Shown here in pieces: positions 7,504-16,147 of a DNA stretch of 34,456 nt. The notes under the pieces were generated by a model, which worked only from the letters and a program-made list of their open reading frames with translations, was not told where the DNA came from and made no database searches. The stretch is from assembly GCA_030706385.1 (NCBI GenBank), contig JAUZOQ010000029.1, forward strand, positions 1 through 34,456, read 5' to 3'. The DNA comes from Bacteroidota bacterium (GTDB lineage: Bacteria; Bacteroidota; Ignavibacteria; Palsa-1295). Numbering within the stretch: the stretch's first letter is position 1; each line of letters begins with the position of its first letter. The position numbers and the translations under genes were made by a program.

Positions 7504-9450
7504 TTATTGCTTTACAACCCACACATTCATATATGCGGGTGTGGTAAACGTTTGGTTGTTGAGGCTGAGGATCTGCCATTTTGCTCTGCCGCTATCGTAG
7601 TACACGCCGAGCGCTTGCTTGAAGCTCCCTGCGTTAAACGCGGTGAGATCTTTCACGACGTAGGTTACGAAGAGCAGGCAATTCGGATCGCCGTTACAGA
7701 TAGGATTATCGATCTCCGTTTGAGTATTGGTGATCTTATTCGCAGCGGTTACGGTATGTTGGAATGCGGCCTTATTTGCACCGCTTACCTTAATTGCTCC
7801 GTTATCCAGTTGCATTGCATTACCGATCCCGTTTCCGACGTAGCTTGCCTTAACACCGGCACCATTGGGAGAGGAAGTCTCACCAAGAACTCCGTTATTT
7901 GTTGCAGAGCCATCCGTTGCTTTTCCATAAACTCCATGTCCGGTTGGAGTTTCACCATAGACTCCCCATCCGCTACCGGCCTGATAGCCGACAACTCCAA
8001 TGCCATTGCCATTAGCGCTGACATTGATTCCGCGTACACCTGCACTCCAGGCAGCGGGCGTACTGCTGGACGCTTTACCGAAGACTCCGGTCGGTCCGGT
8101 CAGAGCGCCGGTTCCTGCGCTTGCGCTGAAGGTCTCTCCGAGGACTCCGATCGAATTATTCTGACCATAACCCGATCCGTGAATTCCTGTGGCACCGTCT
8201 TTCAGAGCAAACCCTCTGACTGCTTCACCTGATCCGGCATTCGATGCTTCCAGTGCCTGAGCTGAGCTTGATGTGTTCGTGATCTGGAAAAATCCTGCGC
8301 GGCCTGTCGTGCTCAGCCCTGTCACTCCATCGCCGGCAACTGCAACGCCGGAAACACCAGTTGAATTATTGTTTCCCTTACCCTGGACGCCAGCGTATGA
8401 AGACGATCCGCCATCGCTATAGCCGACAACTCCGAAATAATTGACTCCTGCATCTCCCCAGATTGCAGCATTCGTGACGATCCCCAAACCGGCGCCTACC
8501 CCTGCAAGTCCGCGAATCGTCGTACCCGTTGCACCGGTGTTGGCTACGGTGAAGACAGAGCCAGTCAGGTTTGCGCCGAGCGCGAGATACGGCATCTGCA
8601 ATATCGGCTGCTGCCATGCAACGTTTCCATTTCCATCGGCAGAGGGGACATAATTCTTTGTCACGTTCGGAGCAGCGATCTTCGACACCGTTACTGCAAG
8701 ATCCTGGATGTTTGCATTTGTAATTGCATTGGCAGCCATCTTATCATTCGAGATCCCTGCCTTCGCAACGCTGACTAAAGCGATCGGTCCGCTCGAATTA
8801 GCGACTGCGATCGAAGTATCTCCCGGAGAAACGCCTTGAATTCCATTACCTGTGCCGGGCGGAACATTGATCGTGACCGTTTTTCCTGACGTCGTGACCT
8901 TCGTCGCGCCGCTGCCGGTGATGATAATATCGCCGCTTGCATCATTGATCGATCGGACAACTCCCGTTACGCCTGCCGAGAGAGCGTTGGCAGAATCGGC
9001 TATCGTTGCATGCGCAGCGTAGAGCGATGTTGCAGTGCTAAAGGCATTTTGTGCAAATGCGGAGTTAAGAGCGTACGGAGCGGCTGTCAGAAGCGTGCGA
9101 GGTGTAAGTTCGGCGCCGCCATCAATGGAGATGCCGAGGAAATAGGCGCTATCGAATTGGACATGGCCGGGAATCGCTGTTTGAGATCCGATCATCGCAG
9201 AGAGAACGCCTCTCGTTATTGCATCACTCTGTGTTTCGGTAAAGATCGCAGTCCCTCCGGAAGGGAATGTATAAAGATTGAATGTAATGGTATGATTACC
9301 GTCGGGTATCGGCCTTCCCGTATTATCGGTAACTATGCCCTGATAGCTGAGTACGCGAGGGATTTGAGCATCTGCGCGATGAGAAGCCAGAAGAAAAAAG
9401 AGGCATACTAACAGTAGAGAGATCGATCGTGTTTTCATAAATAACTTCAT
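7504..9450 (-). CDS. Large exported low-complexity protein with GVxG-type repeats
   Basis: This 648-residue product starts at an ATG at 9450 or, as likely, at 9438 (MKTRSISLLL); neither has a clear SD. The signal peptide ends at ADA-QIP. The segment after it, IPRVLSYQGIVTDNTGRPIPDG, begins a beta domain seen at the start of many large FCB-group surface proteins. Residues ~160-290 are Thr/Ala/Ser rich. From ~300 to 560 there are irregular repeats of G-V-x-G with small residues (GVQGKGNNNSTGVSGVAVAGDGVTG style, GVYGET, GVYGKA, GVLGETS), resembling tail-fibre or beta-helix passenger stalks. The C-terminal ~80 residues, with paired cysteines (ICNGDPNCLLFVTY), are a separate domain ending NVWVVKQ. 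No T9SS domain is visible. The function is unknown; a surface fibre is a guess. Confidence 0.8.
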   Translation of the reverse strand: MKLFMKTRSISLLLVCLFFLLASHRADAQIPRVLSYQGIVTDNTGRPIPDGNHTITFNLYTFPSGGTAIFTETQSDAITRGVLSAMIGSQTAIPGHVQFDSAYFLGISIDGGAELTPRTLLTAAPYALNSAFAQNAFSTATSLYAAHATIADSANALSAGVTGVVRSINDASGDIIITGSGATKVTTSGKTVTINVPPGTGNGIQGVSPGDTSIAVANSSGPIALVSVAKAGISNDKMAANAITNANIQDLAVTVSKIAAPNVTKNYVPSADGNGNVAWQQPILQMPYLALGANLTGSVFTVANTGATGTTIRGLAGVGAGLGIVTNAAIWGDAGVNYFGVVGYSDGGSSSYAGVQGKGNNNSTGVSGVAVAGDGVTGLSTTGRAGFFQITNTSSSAQALEASNAGSGEAVRGFALKDGATGIHGSGYGQNNSIGVLGETFSASAGTGALTGPTGVFGKASSSTPAAWSAGVRGINVSANGNGIGVVGYQAGSGWGVYGETPTGHGVYGKATDGSATNNGVLGETSSPNGAGVKASYVGNGIGNAMQLDNGAIKVSGANKAAFQHTVTAANKITNTQTEIDNPICNGDPNCLLFVTYVVKDLTAFNAGSFKQALGVYYDSGRAKWQILSLNNQTFTTPAYMNVWVVKQ

Positions 9451-9639
9451 TAAGTAAAATTGAATAAAGCCGGGTGAAGCACAGAGCTAACAATATTTCG
9501 GCGAAAAAGTGCTTGGGAAGCCATATATTGATGTAGTCAGAAGCCCCCTGGAGTGGAAAGAGTAAAACGCAACCCCGATTTTCTACGTTCATAAATCCTG
9601 CGAGAATCGTATTCTACTAACTACAACGAAAGTCATCCT

Positions 9640-11223
9640 ATGAGAAGTATTGCCACGGTAATTCTGATGTTTTCTCTTGTGCTTTTTGCACGCCAATCCA
9701 ATGCACAGCTCGAGATCAGGATCGATCCGACATTTGGAAATGCTGGGAGGACGGTCGTGAATATCGGCGGCTTGAATAATGAGGTTACGGCGTTCAACGC
9801 CGAGCGGGGAAAGCCAACAACAGTCTGTGGCAAGATCAGCACCGCTCTTCCGGGAATATACCGACTCGGAATCGTACAGGTCGATACAGGAGGGAAACTC
9901 GACGCAGGATTTGGCACTAGTGGTATCGTTGATATGGCCTGGAGCGCGACGGACTATCCTCTCGATCTGAAAGTCCTTGATAACGGAGTAATTCTTTCCG
10001 GAGTAAGTGGCTCATCGGCCGCACCTGCAGCAGAGATACCTACGGTATACCTTTTTAAATTCAACGGAACGCCCGACTCTTCATTCGGACATTTTGGCAG
10101 AGTGCAAATGCAATTCGACGATCGCTCTTCCGGAGAAGCCACTAATGTCTATTTCGGAGGATTCAATACCTACGTTGCTTGCGGAAGGTCACTGGCAAGC
10201 GAAGGCGGTGTCAGCGGATTCGGCGTTATGCGCCTTAAGAGCGATGGCACGCTGGATTCGTCATTCGCGTTTAACGGCAGAGCGATCATACCCGCTCTCG
10301 TCCACTCCGTACAAGGCTTCTTTCTCAATGACCGTCGAATCTTCATGTGCGGTATTAGTGATACCGGAAGGCCGGAACTCCTGGTTGCCAGGTTCACAGA
10401 ATTCGGATGGGCGGATTCGGCTGTCGGCACAAATGGATTGATCCATACCGGCATTTATCTCGCTCCCGACAAGAATATTTTCGCTGCCTTCGAAGGAGAT
10501 AATAAGATCATGATCTTACTTCCAACACCGGATTCTCTGCCTACTCCCATCACGCTATGCCGGTTCGATCCGCATGGATTTCTCGATGCGGGTTACGGTA
10601 TCGGCGGATTTGCCAGGAATGAGATCTCTACGTCATTCACGCCGAAAGGTCTCGACGTCCTTGGCGATTATGGCTGTGTCGTTTCAGGATTGGAAAATAG
10701 CGGAATCGGCAGATCGATGTTCATGAAGATCAACGATACGAGTGGACATCTCGACCCACGATTCAGCACAACTCCAATCGCAGTCGATGTCGATAACGGC
10801 AATCAGAATTTTCTTCAATTTATCTGGACGCTCGGCAAAACGGATCCCTCCGGAGTTATCAAAAGGTTCATCGGAGTCGGAAGTTCTGTCAAAGATGGAG
10901 TCGGAAGTTTTATGATCACGAGATTTCTCGGCATTCAGAAAAGCGCTGTCTTTAGTTCTCCTGAGTCCGACAATTCATCGATAGAAGTTTATCCTGACCC
11001 CGTCGTGTCATCTTTCAAAATCAAATGCGGAGATGAAAGAGTGAGAACGGTGCGGGTCATTGACGCGTTAGGCCGCGAAATCCTGAAAGTCGGAGCAGAG
11101 GGCTACTCGCCGGATGATCATACGTTTTCATTGAACGCTTTGAACATTCCGAATGGAATCTACTTTTGCCTTGCGGAAGGTAGCGGACATAGCATGGTGC
11201 AAAAATTTGTCGTGAGCCACTAA
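9640..11223 (+). CDS. Delta-60 repeat surface protein with T9SS sorting domain (copy 2)
   Basis: This 527-residue protein is a colinear paralogue of the one at 2875. It has a signal peptide at residues 1-22 (cleavage at SNA-Q), then delta-60 motifs (IDPTFGNAGRTVV, GKLDAGFGTSGIVDM, GTPDSSFGHFGRVQM, GTLDSSFAFNGRAII, GWADSAVGTNGLIH, GFLDAGYGIGGFA). Residues 447-527 form a T9SS domain (VYPDPVVSSFKI, VRVIDALGREIL, NGIYFCLA, KFVVSH). Shared landmarks with copy 1 include TVCGK near residue 60 and VACG in the middle. Its ATG lies 20 bases before the methyltransferase across a short gap downstream, on the same strand. The role is presumably surface binding; the ligand is unknown. Confidence 0.9.
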   Translation: MRSIATVILMFSLVLFARQSNAQLEIRIDPTFGNAGRTVVNIGGLNNEVTAFNAERGKPTTVCGKISTALPGIYRLGIVQVDTGGKLDAGFGTSGIVDMAWSATDYPLDLKVLDNGVILSGVSGSSAAPAAEIPTVYLFKFNGTPDSSFGHFGRVQMQFDDRSSGEATNVYFGGFNTYVACGRSLASEGGVSGFGVMRLKSDGTLDSSFAFNGRAIIPALVHSVQGFFLNDRRIFMCGISDTGRPELLVARFTEFGWADSAVGTNGLIHTGIYLAPDKNIFAAFEGDNKIMILLPTPDSLPTPITLCRFDPHGFLDAGYGIGGFARNEISTSFTPKGLDVLGDYGCVVSGLENSGIGRSMFMKINDTSGHLDPRFSTTPIAVDVDNGNQNFLQFIWTLGKTDPSGVIKRFIGVGSSVKDGVGSFMITRFLGIQKSAVFSSPESDNSSIEVYPDPVVSSFKIKCGDERVRTVRVIDALGREILKVGAEGYSPDDHTFSLNALNIPNGIYFCLAEGSGHSMVQKFVVSH

Positions 11224-11243
11224 AACGAAATTACTATTTCTAT

Positions 11244-12092
11244 ATGGAACAACAATCGCTTGAAGCTATCAGTCGTCAACAAAAGCAAGCTTGGGATAAA
11301 TTTTCATCGGGTTGGGAAAAATGGGATGAGTTAACGATGGATTTCCTCAAGCCGCAGGGTGATGCGATAATCACTGCCTTGCGTTTGAGCCCCACTGATC
11401 GGGTTCTCGACATCGCATCCGGAACGGGGGAGCCGGCGCTATCGATTGCAAAGGTTGTCAGCGCGGGAAAAGTTATCGCTACCGATCTCTCTGATGGCAT
11501 GCTGGGTATTGCCAAAGGTCATGCCGTGTCAAAAGGAATAGTAAACTTTGAGGCGATTGCCAGTGATGCAACGAAGCTTCCCTTTGCGGACAACTCTTTC
11601 GATGCCGTAAGTTGCCGGTTAGGAATGATGTTCTTTCCCGATATGAAAGTTGCAGCAAAAGAAATGGCGCGTGTAGTCAAACCCGGTGGCCGGGTTGTAA
11701 CAACAGTATGGGGATCTCCATCTGCCAATCCGTGGGTGACGGCCATTATGGGACCCATGAATGAGCTTTTGAACATTCCAGCACCCCCTCCTGGGGCTCC
11801 TGGAATTTTCAGATGTGCTACTCCCGGAATCATTGAAGACATCTTCAGAGAAGTAGGTTTGAAAAATATTGCCAGCAGTGAAATTGCAGGAATCTATGAT
11901 TATCATTCCGAAGACAACTTTTGGACGTATATGAATGATGTCGTAGCTCCCGTCGTTGCTGCCATGAGCAAGGCAACGCCTGAAGAAAAACAAATCATTC
12001 GCAATAAGATGTCAGAAGCGATCCAGCGAATGAATCCCGATGGAGGCGCGAAAATCGAATATTCCGCTCGAATGATCACTGCAGAAAAATAG
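11244..12092 (+). CDS. Class I SAM-dependent methyltransferase (UbiE-like)
   Basis: The 282-residue protein has a Rossmann methyltransferase core: motif I DRVLDIASGTGEPALSIA (residues ~52-69), an acidic residue at the end of strand 2 (VIATDLSDGML), a motif II-like FEAIASDATKLPFADNSFDAVSCRLG (~102-127), and VVKPGGRVVTTVWG (~145). These are the hallmarks of the UbiE/COQ5 methyltransferase group, but the C-terminal half (LNIPAPPPGAPGIFRCATPG) differs from true UbiE, so the substrate is unknown. It starts 20 bases after the delta-60 gene and could be read through from it, although the functions do not obviously match. It ends convergent with a small minus-strand membrane-protein gene. Confidence 0.85.
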   Translation: MEQQSLEAISRQQKQAWDKFSSGWEKWDELTMDFLKPQGDAIITALRLSPTDRVLDIASGTGEPALSIAKVVSAGKVIATDLSDGMLGIAKGHAVSKGIVNFEAIASDATKLPFADNSFDAVSCRLGMMFFPDMKVAAKEMARVVKPGGRVVTTVWGSPSANPWVTAIMGPMNELLNIPAPPPGAPGIFRCATPGIIEDIFREVGLKNIASSEIAGIYDYHSEDNFWTYMNDVVAPVVAAMSKATPEEKQIIRNKMSEAIQRMNPDGGAKIEYSARMITAEK

Positions 12093-12125
12093 CTGCATTT
12101 CTTCATCTGGTTTTCGTTATCTATC

Positions 12126-12272
12126 CTAATCGCCGCCATGAGCGATGAAGATGATCTCGATGATGACGAATAGTATGAGGATCGCGCCGGCAAAATAGAG
12201 CCTATGTACGCGAGACGGAAGAAAGATCGCGATAATCGAAGCGATGAGCGCTCCGAGAGTGATTTTGAACAT
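12126..12272 (-). CDS. Small membrane protein (48 residues)
   Basis: A 49-codon frame starts at an ATG 12 bases after the stop of the beta-barrel gene upstream. The product has two hydrophobic stretches (ITLGALIASIIAIFLP at 4-19 and YFAGAILILFVIIEIIFIA at 26-44) separated by a basic turn (SRVHR). This matches the size and layout of small two-helix membrane proteins of the Lmo0937 kind, which are found near stress or envelope genes. The tight spacing suggests co-transcription with the upstream gene. The function is unknown. Confidence 0.6.
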   Translation of the reverse strand: MFKITLGALIASIIAIFLPSRVHRLYFAGAILILFVIIEIIFIAHGGD

Positions 12273-12284
12273 AGGTTTATGGGT

Positions 12285-13121
12285 TTATAATGGAAGTCGA
12301 TGTCTAATGCCAAGTCCTATCGTCACGGAAGATATTTTCCAATGAGAGGTTTGCGGGTCAGAAGAGATCATCGTCAATGGAACATGGTAGCTTCCCCCGG
12401 CCAGCAGAAAAAAATCTTCCGAAATCCGAAAATCATAACCGGCAGCAATAATGAGTGAGACATGCAACTTGTTGACATCCTGAACGGGTCCATCTTGAAG
12501 AGTCTCTCGCGTTGAACCGTTCTGAAATCGAATATTTGTAACCGTGTCCCCACCGGAGATTATAGTAGTATTGGCTAACTCTCGGATCTGCCTAAGATGA
12601 GAACTCAGGAGCGTTCCGAATTCAGGAGCGAGTTGAAGAAAGAACCCGCGTCCGAACGGAGTGAAGTTCAGATATGGAGCTACGAAAAGATAGGATAGGG
12701 TCACATCGATTGTACCCTTGAGATCGAGGATACCCCTAACGATCCGTTGATCACCAACACTGGCAACAGTTGATGAATCTCTGGATAGGGAAGTAGCAGT
12801 CGTGGAGTTATTATCAATCCCTACTTTGACGCCAAGTGAGAAATACCTGCTGAACTCGGATCCAACGAAAAAGTCTGCAATCCAGCTATCTGCTCTTCCG
12901 GCATCAAGATCGCTGCATCCGCAGCGTGCATCGAGTCTTCCGGATTGGAAGTTTCGCATCCACCCTCCTTCAACACCGACTGAAATTGAGCTTGGTTTCT
13001 CGTTACCGATCTCCTGAGCTTTGGCACTTAAGCACAGGACAGTAAGAAGTAGTGATCCGATCAGGACAGAAACAACGTCATTCGCGCACTTATAAGAGTC
13101 AGGTATGTACCTTGAAAGCAT
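12285..13121 (-). CDS. Outer-membrane beta-barrel protein
   Basis: This 278-residue product has a hydrophobic leader (VVSVLIGSLLLTVLCLSAKA-Q, cleavage near residue 36) after a slightly long n-region. The mature part alternates polar and hydrophobic residues with aromatic ends, as in small porin-like barrels: SISVGVEGGWMRN, WIADFFVGSEFSRYFSLGVKVGI, VTLSYLFVAPYLNFTPF, GFFLQLAPEFGTLL, LIIAAGYDFRI, FFLLAGGSYHVPL, and the last strand ISSVTIGLGIRHRL. A CGCSD cysteine cluster lies in the first loop. It is probably a structural or transport barrel of the outer membrane; no specific family could be recognised. It is followed closely by the 48-residue membrane protein. Confidence 0.75.
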   Translation of the reverse strand: MLSRYIPDSYKCANDVVSVLIGSLLLTVLCLSAKAQEIGNEKPSSISVGVEGGWMRNFQSGRLDARCGCSDLDAGRADSWIADFFVGSEFSRYFSLGVKVGIDNNSTTATSLSRDSSTVASVGDQRIVRGILDLKGTIDVTLSYLFVAPYLNFTPFGRGFFLQLAPEFGTLLSSHLRQIRELANTTIISGGDTVTNIRFQNGSTRETLQDGPVQDVNKLHVSLIIAAGYDFRISEDFFLLAGGSYHVPLTMISSDPQTSHWKISSVTIGLGIRHRLPL

Positions 13122-13147
13122 ATGTTGAAAATGTCTTGGCTGAAACG

Positions 13148-13648
13148 CTACAATTTCTGTTCATAGACCGGAGGCCGAGGTTTTTCCGTCATTCTTTTGT
13201 CTATCCTTTCCGCAAGCCATTGGAAATACTCACCAAGATATGGGTCCGGAAGTTTGATTCGCATATTGAGGAACATCGGTTTGTACTTCTCCCAGGAAGT
13301 CATCACGAATGAGCCAAGAGTTTTATCAACAAGGTCTACATCGATCACTTTATCGGCAACGAGTATGCCGAGATGCTCCATCTGCTGGGCAAATTGAATA
13401 AAGATCACTTGTTCATTCTGCGGCAGAGACTGAAATTCTGCCTGAGTTGCCGGCATCTGGCGATTGGTGAGCTGATATAAGAGCTCTGCAAATTCGCGTG
13501 ATTGGAAATTGCGGATCGTCTCAAGCGTAAGTCGCTCGCGCCGATCCCGAGCCGCCGAGTGGACTTGCGTAATTCCAAATACCAGTGCGACAAGAAATGA
13601 GAGTGCCAGCGCCAGATTGGCAATGACGGAGATCAGATCGTTTGTCAT
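13148..13648 (-). CDS. Membrane-anchored DUF4760-like protein
   Basis: The 166-residue product begins with one transmembrane helix (ISVIANLALALSFLVALVFGI, residues ~6-26). A mostly helical cytosolic domain follows: a RDRRERLTLETIRNFQSREFAELLYQL-like helix and then a segment containing FIQFAQQMEHLGILV, SWEKYKPMFLNMR and GEYFQWLAERI. This arrangement is that of the DUF4760 family, whose role is unknown. It stands alone between the barrel gene (26 bases downstream) and the divergent E1 gene (206 bases, carrying the E1 promoter region). Confidence 0.75.
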   Translation of the reverse strand: MTNDLISVIANLALALSFLVALVFGITQVHSAARDRRERLTLETIRNFQSREFAELLYQLTNRQMPATQAEFQSLPQNEQVIFIQFAQQMEHLGILVADKVIDVDLVDKTLGSFVMTSWEKYKPMFLNMRIKLPDPYLGEYFQWLAERIDKRMTEKPRPPVYEQKL

Positions 13649-13803
13649 GACTCAGTAATTAAGAGTAAGACAAATATACGTTCTGAAATTCGGGCGGAAA
13701 TGATTTCCATCTGCGTGATTTCAACAAAGCAAGTATCCTCATCGAAAGACTTGTTTCCCACGTCGCATTCACCAATCCGCCCATACCGCCGCCCCCGTCC
13801 CTT

Positions 13804-13833
13804 TTTGCACTAAAAAACCCTTGTTTATGTTCT
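13804..13833 (+). promoter_or_regulatory. Possible Bacteroidota-type promoter of the fused E1 gene
   Basis: TTTG (13804-13807), an 18-base spacer and TATGTTCT (13826-13833, a 6/8 match to TAnnTTTG) lie 22 bases before the E1 start codon. The spacing is one base shorter than the usual 19-21, so this is a tentative call. Confidence 0.3.
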
Positions 13834-13854
13834 AAGCGACTCTTAAACACATTT

Positions 13855-16137
13855 ATGCCGACGAAAACAAAAAATACGATCGCCGACACCGTGAAAGCTG
13901 CTTCTACCAATGGGCATACAGTCCCATACGTGCATCACACACTTACTTCGGAAGATCTGGAGCAGGAATACGCTTTTCCCGTCGCTCCGCCCAGCCTCGA
14001 ACCCCTTCCCGATGGCGCAGTTCTCACAGGTCCGAATGCCGACGGTTCGAAATCATTTCGCGGCACGCTGAAACAGGCCGGAGTACCCAAAGAGAAGCTT
14101 ATTGAGTGGTACAAACTCATGCATTTGGGCAGGTTATGCGACGATGCAGCGGCGAATTATCTCAAAAAAGCCATGGGCTGGAGCTATCATGCTCCTTGTG
14201 CAGGCCATGAAGGTATTCAGGAAGCGATCGGAGTCTCTTTCAGGCAAGGGCAGGACTACTTATTTCCATATTACCGCGACCTGATGACATGCCTTGCAGC
14301 AGGAATCACTGTCGAAGAGATCGTACTTAACGGCCTCTCGAAAGAAACCGATATAGCCGGAGGCGGCAGGCATATGTCGAATCACTTCGCAAAAATGTCC
14401 ATCGGCATTCAGAACGGTTCTTCGCTGACGAATAACCACTCTCAGCATACGACGGGATGCGCACGAGCGATCAAGTATTATCAAAAAGATGCCGTTGCAA
14501 TTTTTTCCGGCGGCGAGTCAGGATGCTCCGAAGGCTTCTTTTACGAAGCTGTTAATGGTGCGACAAAAGAAAAGGTACCGGCGATCTTCGTTATTCAAAA
14601 TAATAAGTACGGCATTGCTGTACCCGTCTTCGATCAGACTGCCAATGGCAGAGTTGCAGATAATTTCCGCGGTTTTGCAAATCTTCTCATTGCCTATTGC
14701 GACGGCACGGACGTCCTGGATTCCTATCGTGCAATGCAAGAGGCCTATGAATGGGTTCAGTCCGGCAGAGGTGCTGCAATGGTCCATGCTGATTGTGTGC
14801 GTATGCGTTCTCATTCGAATTCCGATCGCGATAGCCTCTACCGTTCGCCGGAAGAAATTGCCAATGCTGCAAAACGTGATCCCGTCATGCAATTCAGGGA
14901 ATGGCTCTTGCGTGAAGGAGTTCTGAACCAGAAGCAGATCGATGAGATCCACGAGCAGAATACAAAAGATTTTTATGCTTCGGCAGAGAAAGCCGAAGCC
15001 GCTCCGCCGGCAGATCCGGCAACCGTTACGCAGTTCGCTCAGGCGCCTTTGACTATCGCCCGCCCAGGCGCATATACGTTCGAGCCCGGCGACATTAACG
15101 TTAACTACCATCCCTATACGATTCCCAGAGCAAAAGATGAAGGACTCTTCTTTATCGATGGCATTAACCATACGATGAAAGAGGAGTTCAGACTGAACCC
15201 GAATACCTTTATTTGGGGCCAGGATATGGCGAATAAGGAAAAGGGAGGAGTCTTCAACGTCTCCAAAGGAATGCAGCAGGAATTTGGAATACAGCGAGTT
15301 TTCAATGCTCCGATAGCCGAAGATTTTATTGTCGGCACTGCCGATGGATTCTGCCGAGTCGATCAGGAAAATATATGGGTGATTGTCGAAGGAGCGGAAT
15401 TTGCTGATTACTTCTGGCCTGCAATGGAATCCTTCATCGAACTCACGCATGAATACTGGCGGACTAAAGGCCAGTACCTGCCGAACATTGTTATTCGTTT
15501 GGCATCGGGGGGATATATTCAAGGCGGATTATATCATTCGCAGAATCTCGAAGCGACATTTACTTCCATACCAGGCGTCCGGATCGTATCGCCTTCATTT
15601 GCTGACGATGCGCAAGGATTGCTCAGATCTGCCATGCGCACCCGCGGCCTGACACTCTATCTTGAGCCGAAGTCATTATACTACGCGCAGAAAGCCAAGG
15701 CTTTCTCGCTTGCCGATAATGAACTCGTGCCATTCGGCAAAGCCCGCCTGCGCAGAGCAGGTGATAAGATTTCAATCATTACCTACGGCAACACCGTTCA
15801 TCTATCCATTGCAGCAGCAGCAATGCTCGCGGCCGAGGGAATAGAGTGCGATGTGCTCGATCTTCGCTCGCTTTATCCTCTCGATACGGAAGCTATTATG
15901 GCAACAGTAACGAAGACGGGCAGAGCGCTTGTCGTACACGAGGATAAGGTCACCGGAGGCTTCGGCGGCGAAATTGCAGCACTGATCACTGAGCAGGCAT
16001 TTACGCATCTGGATGCTCCGGTGATGCGTGTTGGCTCTCTCTTCCAACCTGTAGGATTCGCGAAGCAGCTCGAAGATGCGATCCTGCCGAGCGCAGAGAA
16101 GATCGCTGAGGCTGCAAGGAAACTTGCGGCTTGGTAA
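13855..16137 (+). CDS. Fused 2-oxoacid dehydrogenase E1, alpha and beta in one chain
   Basis: This thiamine-diphosphate enzyme decarboxylates a 2-oxoacid (pyruvate or branched-chain) and passes the acyl group to lipoyl-E2. Residues ~80-395 are the alpha part (GRLCDDAAANYL, HEGIQEAIGVSF, GGGRHMSNHF, the cofactor segment 219-250 ending VIQNN). From ~420 is the beta part (FIWGQDMANKEKGGVF, VFNAPIAEDFIVG, GGYIQGGLYHSQNLEA), and the end is the transketolase C-terminal domain (DVLDLRSLYPLD, VHEDKVTGGFGGEI, FQPVGFAKQLEDAILP). Separate alpha and beta chains are the common arrangement; the single 760-residue chain is also known in Bacteroidota. In the cofactor motif the usual G-D-G reads G-E-S (220-222). 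No E2 or E3 gene is in the window. The short-chain dehydrogenase starts 10 bases after the stop. Confidence 0.93.
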   Translation: MPTKTKNTIADTVKAASTNGHTVPYVHHTLTSEDLEQEYAFPVAPPSLEPLPDGAVLTGPNADGSKSFRGTLKQAGVPKEKLIEWYKLMHLGRLCDDAAANYLKKAMGWSYHAPCAGHEGIQEAIGVSFRQGQDYLFPYYRDLMTCLAAGITVEEIVLNGLSKETDIAGGGRHMSNHFAKMSIGIQNGSSLTNNHSQHTTGCARAIKYYQKDAVAIFSGGESGCSEGFFYEAVNGATKEKVPAIFVIQNNKYGIAVPVFDQTANGRVADNFRGFANLLIAYCDGTDVLDSYRAMQEAYEWVQSGRGAAMVHADCVRMRSHSNSDRDSLYRSPEEIANAAKRDPVMQFREWLLREGVLNQKQIDEIHEQNTKDFYASAEKAEAAPPADPATVTQFAQAPLTIARPGAYTFEPGDINVNYHPYTIPRAKDEGLFFIDGINHTMKEEFRLNPNTFIWGQDMANKEKGGVFNVSKGMQQEFGIQRVFNAPIAEDFIVGTADGFCRVDQENIWVIVEGAEFADYFWPAMESFIELTHEYWRTKGQYLPNIVIRLASGGYIQGGLYHSQNLEATFTSIPGVRIVSPSFADDAQGLLRSAMRTRGLTLYLEPKSLYYAQKAKAFSLADNELVPFGKARLRRAGDKISIITYGNTVHLSIAAAAMLAAEGIECDVLDLRSLYPLDTEAIMATVTKTGRALVVHEDKVTGGFGGEIAALITEQAFTHLDAPVMRVGSLFQPVGFAKQLEDAILPSAEKIAEAARKLAAW

Positions 16138-16147
16138 TGAATTCAGG

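Noticed and set aside
7507-8232. 241-codon + strand frame opposite the GVxG protein gene
   Set aside because: Cysteine- and arginine-rich composition with no domain; it arises from the repetitive codons of the real gene on the minus strand, which has a signal peptide.
13659-13910. 83-codon minus-strand frame with one hydrophobic stretch before the DUF4760-like gene
   Set aside because: It overlaps the start of the E1 gene and its likely promoter; composition and lack of a terminator or SD suggest chance.
14518-15522. 334-codon minus-strand frame opposite the fused E1 gene
   Set aside because: Long, but antisense to a clearly conserved enzyme and without any recognisable motif, signal or start site.
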